Source: Branchiostoma belcheri
Lineage: Eukaryota > Chordata > Leptocardii > Amphioxiformes > Branchiostomatidae
Direction: 5' to 3'
Length of the DNA stretch: 64,000 nt
Assembly (NCBI RefSeq): GCF_001625305.1
Contig: NW_017804353.1
Location: 3,344,290 to 3,408,289 of the forward strand
In this document: piece by piece, positions 57,075 through 64,000 of the stretch
Layout of the letters: every line of letters begins with the position of its first letter
How positions within the stretch are numbered: position 1 is the stretch's first letter
Notes under the pieces: generated by a model
What the model was told of the DNA's origin: nothing
The model's input: only the letters and a program-made list of their open reading frames with translations
The model's database searches: none
Translations under genes and position numbers: made by a program

Positions 57075-58399
57075 GAAAACATGAAGGAAAAGGTGTGAAA
57101 TACCACAAAAAGGATGGTAACTCAGTCTCACCTGGATTGATCTAGTGATGATGATCGCAGTGATGATGATCGCAGGTTCTTCGTGTCCGAAGATTGTTTG
57201 TAGTTAGTACATCATTCAGCACTCACAGCATTTTTATGTGACGTCATTGGGACTCCAACAGGGAGGCAGGGGCAGCTGTGTGTATTTCTGTACACTTACA
57301 TCAAGTTAGGAGACCCAGGAATGCCTGCTACCTGAAGCTAGTCTCTACTACCAGACTCCAATAGGTTGCTGGAAGAATAGTGGAAAATTTGCCAAATAGA
57401 CTGACGTCAGAGGAGTTAGCCAGCCATAGAATTACTGTCTGGAACTAAACAGCTTGCAAGTTGCAATTTTATGGCTCAACTCCTCTGGAATGTTATTCAA
57501 CCTATTTATATAATATGTTACTACTGGTACTACTTTTTTTTACTACAGTCTGATAAAGACTACTGTATTAAGTGTTTTTAGACATCTAGAGACCTTGTAC
57601 CCTCTGAAATACTGACTTTATGAATAATAGGAATAGTTTAATAATGTGAATAGTTTAACAAAGATGCCAGAATAATATATTAGAACAACTTGATGCTAAA
57701 CTAAAACCTAGGTTAGAGTGTATATTATATGCTTGAACAAACAAACTAATCTTTAAGTAAGTCATATATGCTTGATCTACAATCCATTGTAATATAAATC
57801 AAGCACACCAATATTGTATCATACATGGCACTCATGGCATTTGGCATCTTTTTGCTTCATTGAAGTAGAAAATGAGTAGCCTCTACCAGGCTTCGGGAAG
57901 CGGCTGGAATGAGTAGAAATCAGCCAAATAGAGAGGTAGCATGCCAAGGGAGTTGGTCTGCTGGTGAGAACAGTTTGCCGATTTCTACTCTTTCCAGCCA
58001 CCTCCCGAAGCCTGGTAGAGGCTAAAAAATAAGTGAAAGTGCTGTACAGAAGTAATCACTAATACTGATGCATGTGAGATATTGTTGTGTTACTTTCGTT
58101 ATGTTAGTTATAATCAATACAATTCATGTATATATCTCTCCAATGTTGATTGAATAAATAGGTAACATTAGTATGTGAGAATTTGGTGCATAATTATTGT
58201 GTAACAGTTAGTAACATTAGTTAAGTGTAAGGAAAGTAGATACAGAACTCTTTCTGGACGTTCCTCCCCGACGTTTTGAAATGGAACATTCCAGAAGGGG
58301 CAGGAAGAGCCTTTTGCTATTTGGGGTGACAGCTGTCAAGACCCCATAGACTTAAACTGTTTGCACTGTTACTTTATTGCTGTTCCCTGGATGGTCAGC
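57075..58399. other. intergenic, zinc-finger gene to DUF4874 gene
   Basis: Zinc-finger 3' UTR, a decayed MITE copy at about 57338-57420, a complete MITE at 57877-58024, and an AATAAATAGG signal near 58152. No coding exon seen. Confidence 0.5.
57877..58024. mobile_element. complete MITE, TAGCCTCTACCAGGCTTC family
   Basis: A 148-bp palindrome: TAGCCTCTACCAGGCTTCGG with GCTGGAATGAGTAGAAATC, against GATTTCTACTCTTTCCAGC and CCGAAGCCTGGTAGAGGCTA. The arms are about 50 bp. There is no ORF. This is the best copy of the family (also 25578, 30131, 44521). Confidence 0.9.
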
Positions 58400-61300
58400 A
58401 TGAAGAGCTGCATATTTTTGGCGTTGGTCGGACTGACCACTTTGACCACTGTGCACGTGTATGCATATGGTGGGTAAAATTGTGTATTTACATTAACATA
58501 TGTTACCAAAATTTAATCCCTGAGCCCTTATTGGAAAAAAGCCATCCCGACTGTTTTACCAAACGTTTCAAATATCAATTTTATCAAACCCATTATATTC
58601 ATAATTTTGTCTTCAGAGATAATGTGTGAAACCCAAGATCTTGGTAGATAATTAACGGAGGGGGGGGGGGCTAAATTCGCCACTGTACCGTAAATTCGCC
58701 ATTTAATGTTTCCATTCTTGAGGTGGAAAGGTACAGCGTTAAGGTAACTTTAACAATAAGATTCAGAAAAAAAGGGCAAATTTACGGCCCATTACAGAAT
58801 TAACTTGAACCTAGTTTCTCTCTAGTTGACGAGTACACGGACACGCTGACGGGGTGCCAGTGCTGGTTCGACAGTTCCCGGTGGGACTGTGCCTGCTGCC
58901 GCCCGGGCGGGTGTCAGTGTTACACCCCCCAGCCGCACCGCTGTATCCCGTGCGGCACCGACTGTGGCGACTACCCCTTGTGTAGGTACAACTTCGTGTC
59001 CTCCTGTGCAGGCCTCCGGGCGGGTGGGAGTTTTGATACTGCGTTTTGTAGAATTTTTAAGGCGTTCTTTTAATTGCCGGCCATCTCATCTACAACCATT
59101 CGCCTGCACAGGAGGCTACAACTTCGTGTCCTCCTCTGATTTGTGCAATATACACGCCGATTTTGACATATTCTATTCTAGAGAAATTCTTCGCTTCTTC
59201 TCGAGTCACTACTTCACTATGATATACTCTCCCGGTTCTAGTACTCCACATACCCCCTTATAAACGCTTTGTTATATACCACGTTGATGTCACATATGTA
59301 CAGTATATCAAACATAGGGAACTGAGATGTAAAACGAAACACCCACATATTTTTAAACTAATGAGGATACAGGAGCATTACGTATATGGCGGAGGGGGCA
59401 TCTAACAGGTGTTCTGGCTCCCATCACCCCCGGCCAGTGGACAGTCCCGAAGTATACTATCATTGTAACATGGTTGTCGTGTAAATATGTTACCTGCTCT
59501 TTATCACAAAGGAGAACAGTTATCAATTATATATTTTTTTACAGACGAACACTACGATTAAACAACAATTTATAGACCTTAGAGGATAGCAAGCTAGATG
59601 ATAGAATAGCACAAAATAGTTCTTATGATATACACACAGAGGAGAATCTAGATATGTTGCTTAATGCAATGTCTTGAACACATATAGCTCTAGACATCTT
59701 AAGATCGATGAAGACATAGAAGAAGGTTTTTCAGACGTGTTTTCCAACAGTCCCCTGGGCCATAGACAATGGTGTTGAGCAGCACGTGGCCAGTTCGTGT
59801 CCGCAGTGCGTGTGGACTGTGATGACCATGTTCCAGTCCATCTCTATTCCATCTGGGTATGTATCCATATACTAGATAGAATTATAATCATACATGCAAC
59901 AGTTACAACCGAAAACGTCCTTACGTTGTTACCTCCGGGGAAGGAGATATCCTTCCGCGAAAGGGTTACTAGTATGTAAGTGGTCGATGTTTTTGTGTTC
60001 GCAGCTGTAACTCACAGTGGGCTTGACCAATTTCTTTGGGTCTCAGTATATAAATTGCTATTGGGGTCCATGATGCGAATCGTTTTTTTTTTCTTCCCAC
60101 TTGCTTCAATGCAGTGTACCGTTACTTATTATATTCACAAGTGTGTGTGTAAAAATACTGTACCGATACACACGTAAACACGTAGTGAATGAAAGAATAT
60201 TGAGACAACACAATCACAGCAACACATATTATGGTCCTACCGTGACTAACAAATACGTATTTCACGTTGTTTATTTTCAGTTTCGTCACCAAAACCTACA
60301 GTCCATCAGACGAAGATCTGATCAACCCAGAGCGAGGCTGGTGGAAATTTAAGGCCGTCCACGCCTCGGACTACCATGTCCTACCGGTGATGGGTTTTGC
60401 AGTAGAATTTCCATTTCGTAGAGAGATAGAGAGGCAATATGGTGCACAATAAGCTCTTAGTTCGTTTGTTTGTTTGTTTGTTTGTTTGTTTGTTTGTTTG
60501 TTTGTTTGGATCTTTGTTTATCAGAGAAGCCCAAATCGGCCTGTAGAATAAAGGACATGTGATCTTAAAGACACAGGTCAAAGTTGCCCGGAAGTCTATA
60601 CCATCTGTCATCTCCTCCGTCTAAAGGCGATAACACGTCTGAAGGGTCAGCATAAAACATGATAAATCCAAGGCACATTTAGGTTGGTATTGAGTAGTTC
60701 GCCAGGGAAAGTTGCTTTTGCTCCGCCCCAACCACGATAAGACTGGATACCAGGTTTACCGTGGCCGACAAGAACAAAATTTTACACCGCAACTTTTGGT
60801 GTTTTACACCGCAACTTTTGGTGTTTTACACTGCAACTTTTGGTGTTTTACACTGCAACTTTTGGTGTTTTACACTGCACCTTTTGCTGTGTTTTATACT
60901 GCAACTTTTGCTGTGTGGAAAACTTACACCCCTCCCCTTTTATAATGGACGGTCCCCCTGTCAGGTCAAAGGTGACAAAGATGCCGGCGGCCTGAGAGTC
61001 ACAGTGTCGTGCTGTGACTGAGTGTGAGACATCAACAGAATGGGATCTTAAGAAATTGATCAAGCTGTGAATAAATTGATGATTTATAATTCTGTCTGTT
61101 CTTCTTTGTGTTCTAACTTTACTATACTTACACAACACTGTATTGCCTCCATGATGACAGTTTATAAATTAGTAATTGACTAATTAACATTGATTAGATG
61201 TCTTATTAACTATAAATATTGTATACAATATTATTCTACATTTGTATACGAGCGATCGCTGTTTTTGTTTACATTATACGCATGCAAATTATTTGAAGAC

Positions 61301-63880
61301 ATATGCAAATTCTTGGTAGGCAAATCAGCCAACTGGCACCCACTTTTTGCCTACGGTGACGTCATGGCGATCGCTCGTATTGTTCCCTAATGATCGATAA
61401 CTTACCTGAGTCAAGAGTCAACACTTCATAATTGAAAATAAGTCTTTATTGCTTCATAGTACCAAGTGGTGCCACATTTGACTCCAATAGGCCCAATATT
61501 TACTCATCAAATTATTAGCGACCTTGCGAGTCCGAATTCTCTAGCTGGAAAATGTCACGTGACTCAAAGGCCTTTAGAAAAAAACTAACGTCACAACGTA
61601 GCCAAGCTTTTCCTCTAAAAAACTTATGCACGAAAAGGATAACTCAGTCGACGTAGTTTGCATGCCATCGTTGTCACCTTTGACCTGACAGGGGGACCGT
61701 CCATTATAAAAGGGGAGGGGTGTAAGTTTTCCACACAGCAAAAGTTGCAGTGTAAAACACAGCAAACGTTGCAGTGTAAAACACAGCAAACGTTGCAGTG
61801 TAAAACACAGCAAAAGTTGCAGTGTAAAACACAGCAAAAGTTGCAGTGTAAAACACCCAAAGTTGCAGTGTAAAACACCCAAAGTTGCAGTGTAAAACAC
61901 CAAAAGTTGCAGTGTAAAACACCAAAAGTTGCAGTGTAAAACACCAAAAGTTGCGGTGTAAAATTTTGTTCTTGTCGGCCACGGTACAGGTTACTTTTCA
62001 TGCTAACACCGAACATTGTTGTCAGGTCTCCCGGCTTCAGACGTTCCGGAGCGAGGGTCACACCCTGATCTTCCGGTACTACGTCCTGGACCTGTTCGTC
62101 CACTCGGACATCAGCTCCGCCTTCCTGGCCAACCTGCAGGCGGACCTGAACAACGTCCGGGCGGCTGGAGTCAAGATCGTCCCCCGCTTCTGTTACACGC
62201 TCACGGCGGTAGGTGATGGCATGGGTCATTGTTATGTTGTTTATACTCGACAATTAAAGGAATAAACCCATCATTTTTCACTTTCTCATTCAATGTTACT
62301 TTAAATGAAACATTGACTAGTAACCTGAGTAGAAAGGTAACATCTGCAAAGCAAATGCATAATGTTTACCTTGGCATATCTGCTCTGTTACTTCTTACTC
62401 AAACACATTCATTTAATGATATGGTCAGACAGGCGTCTAAATCCCTCCTGCTATGAAATTGCGACATGATATAACCCAACACTAGTTACTATGGTGACAG
62501 ACGTCTGGTTGTCATTGGCCATATTTATTTGGAAAAAAAGAAGAAACAGAGCAAAAACAACATGTTTTCCTTCAGTAAACGTAAATATTGAAGGCTTTGT
62601 TTACATTTTAGGGCGACTCTACTGACGCCCCCTTACCCCAAGCACTGCGTCACGTGGCCCAGCTGAAGCCATTTCTTCAGGCCAATGGTGACGTCATCGG
62701 TGCGGTACAGACGGGCTTCATTGGAACATGGGGTGGGTATTTCATACTTATCATATAATATCCTCCAATAAACACTGTCCCATATTTATATTTGCTGAAA
62801 CGTTGTTTGCATGCTGCAAAAGCGCCCTTATGCTAGGAAAATCAACTAACGTTAGTACAAACTTTCACAATATCACGGAACTCGCAACATGAACATTACA
62901 TGTACAAGTGCTTCTTGTACCTTAGAGATTTGCTAACCGCAGTTCCACCTTTCCTGTCTCCAATAGGTGAGGGGTATTACAGCGACAACTACAGCACGCT
63001 GAACAGTGTGGGAAACCCTATCATAGTAACAGATGACGACTGGGCCAAACGTGCCACACTGTTGGATGCGGTCCTGGATGCGGTCCCAAACGACAGGTCA
63101 AGCTTTACATCGTATAAAATCGGATGAAACTCTAATCTACGAGTAGGTTCAGTGTTAACGTCCCTAAGATTAACACAGTTTTCCTCAAAACAAAATTTTA
63201 CTAATTTGGAGGAAGGTTGGCGACAGTGGTCGTTGAAAATTTCATCCATGTGTGCCCTTGTGTTGGAATAAACTTAACATCGTACTACCAATACAGGTGG
63301 ACTTCCATGATAATTGGAGGAAGGTTATTATTAAGGTAAAATTTAAATGCTTTCGATTTTCCCTCCGAAGAAATATCCTTTAAGTTCCGCACATATTTCT
63401 AGTACATGTATCTCCAAAAACTATTCAAAGTAGTCAAGCGGTATGGCTAGATCATTGGGTTAATATTCCCTTTATACATCAACACGTATTTGTACAATGT
63501 AGAATGGTCCAGATACGGTACATGAAGTACAAACGGAGGTTTACCGGTGATGACTCCCCATTGACTGAATCAGAGGCTCGCAGTGGATCCAAAAAAGCTC
63601 GCATTGGTACGAGTACCCATTTTTTTCTATTCAGTTTTAATCCTTTTGAGCCACTGTTTTCTTGCATTGCTGATGTTACAAATTACCAGAGATGGTGTGT
63701 AAATACTCTCAGTAGCTCTAGTGCCACTCTTCTTTATCCAGGTCATCACAATGACTGTTTTCTGGCCAGCGACAGAGACTGGGGAACGTTCCAAGACCTG
63801 AGCGCGGACTACCCCTACCTGTCAGCGGACACCAGGTACACTGTCATGGGCGGAGAGACCTGCAACTACAACCCTCCACG
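58400..63880 (+). CDS. secreted DUF4874/DUF4832 protein (3' end outside window)
   Basis: Exons 58400-58469, 58826-58981, 59751-59856, 60281-60386, 62026-62208, 62612-62732, 62967-63096, 63503-63606 and 63742-63880, with consistent phases (371 residues so far); it continues past the right edge. The start is ATG 58400 with a signal peptide (MKSCIFLALVGLTTLTTVHV). Residues 24-76 are Cys-rich (CQCWFDSSRWDCACCRPGGC). From about residue 115 come the DUF4874 blocks: NPERGWWKF, SEGHTLIFRYYVLDLF, LQADLNNVRAAGVKIVPRF, LKPFLQANGDVIGAVQTGF, IGTWGEGYYSDNY and DDDWAKRATLLDAVLDAVP. DUF4832 then starts with GHHNDCFLASDRDWGTF. In other organisms these domains occur together in secreted, probably TIM-barrel, carbohydrate-active-like proteins; the reaction is not known to me. 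The 1.6-kb intron before 62026 holds an inverted-repeat element. Confidence 0.85.
60464..60508 (+). repeat. GTTT microsatellite
   Basis: About eleven perfect GTTT units in the DUF4874-gene intron. Confidence 0.95.
60757..61986. mobile_element. 1.2-kb inverted-repeat element with minisatellite arms
   Basis: The left arm (60757-60983) and right arm (61666-61986) are inverted copies. Each runs from TACCGTGGCCGACAAGAACA through tandem TTTTGGTGTTTTACACTGCA-type units to CCCCTCCCCTTTTATAATGG and GGTCAAAGGTGACAA. The 22-24-bp units number about six on the left and ten on the right. The 680-bp centre has no coding sequence. The element ends about 40 bp before the exon at 62026. Confidence 0.85.
61246..61380. 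repeat. small palindrome ATACGAGCGATCGC inside the element
   Basis: ATACGAGCGATCGC at 61246 and its exact reverse complement at 61367-61380 bracket about 107 bp. This may be a nested small MITE. Confidence 0.6.
62418..62565 (+). repeat. diverged copy, GGTGACCAGCCCCTCC family
   Basis: TATAACCCAACACTAGTTAC, TATGGTGACAGACGTCTGGT and CAGAGCAAAAACAACATG follow the same order as 48555 and 41227. It lies in a DUF4874-gene intron. Confidence 0.5.
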
Positions 63881-64000
63881 GTATGTACGCGATTGTGGGA
63901 TAAAAAGATGCTGTCGCTTTCCATGGGACAGAGAAGATATCGGTACCATCTGAGGTGGCAAATTCTCATTATGGTTTTTAAAAAGAAGGGTGTCTGTGGA

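Noticed and set aside
60464..60508. Regular repeats considered as a CRISPR array
   Set aside because: Perfect GTTT microsatellite without spacers; other tandem repeats here also lack unique spacers and the genome is animal.
60712..60945. Plus-strand ORF with FYTATFG repeats
   Set aside because: Minisatellite of the left arm read in an open frame; not conserved protein.
61574..62253. 209-codon minus-strand ORF rich in Cys-Asn-Phe repeats
   Set aside because: Produced by the minisatellite arm of the inverted-repeat element and the antisense of a DUF4874 exon.

Overview
The window looks like nuclear DNA from a cephalochordate (amphioxus, Branchiostoma-like). That is inference, from intron-rich animal genes with GT-AG splice sites, chordate-type orthologues (RABAC1, CIMIP2B, TRPM2 with a NUDT9-H tail), an immune-type CCP/EGF/IgGFc/C-type-lectin gene cluster, and dense short MITE/SINE-like repeats. 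No bacterial operon, CRISPR array, rRNA or virus was seen.

Layout. 1-4.1 kb: no confident gene, several repeats. 4.1-7.1 kb (+): CIMIP2B/FAM166B, a ciliary microtubule inner protein, first coding exon not found. 10.7-19.7 kb (+): a complete 20-exon gene for a predicted type II membrane protein with a cytoplasmic tail, one TM helix, about nine CCP/sushi modules, one EGF-like module and a C-terminal IgGFc-binding domain (1457 aa; all exon phases agree). 20.9-23.3 kb (+): exons for an unnamed extracellular domain followed by a C-type lectin domain. The first of these exons is phase-compatible with the last CCP exon of the preceding gene, so the two may be one locus with alternative 3' ends. 24.8-26.4 kb (+): RABAC1 (PRA1), 186 aa. 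30.3-51.8 kb (-): a 30-exon TRPM2-like channel (1631 aa) with a degenerate NUDT9-H domain, convergent with RABAC1. A 304-aa intronless NHL-repeat ORF sits in one of its introns on the same strand. 54.7-57.1 kb (+): a C2H2 zinc-finger gene with a 27-unit seven-residue repeat at its N-terminus, broken by a 59-N assembly gap. 58.4 kb to the right edge (+): a secreted DUF4874/DUF4832 protein, truncated by the window.

The most unusual pattern is a recurrent 'exon echo'. In at least three of the genes, 20-110 bp pieces of an exon edge, often with its splice site or start codon, are repeated in direct orientation in the neighbouring intron or UTR. Examples are CIMIP2B (two), RABAC1 (one) and TRPM2 (eight or more). 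Some echoes keep reading frame and splice site and could act as alternative exons. Other notable items are the loss of the Nudix catalytic glutamates and of canonical Ca-site and pore residues in the TRPM2-like channel, large inverted-repeat elements (including one whose two arms carry a minisatellite with different copy numbers), a nested hairpin inserted in a longer palindrome, and a candidate hammerhead-like motif. All gene models were spliced by eye from the sequence; no search was run.
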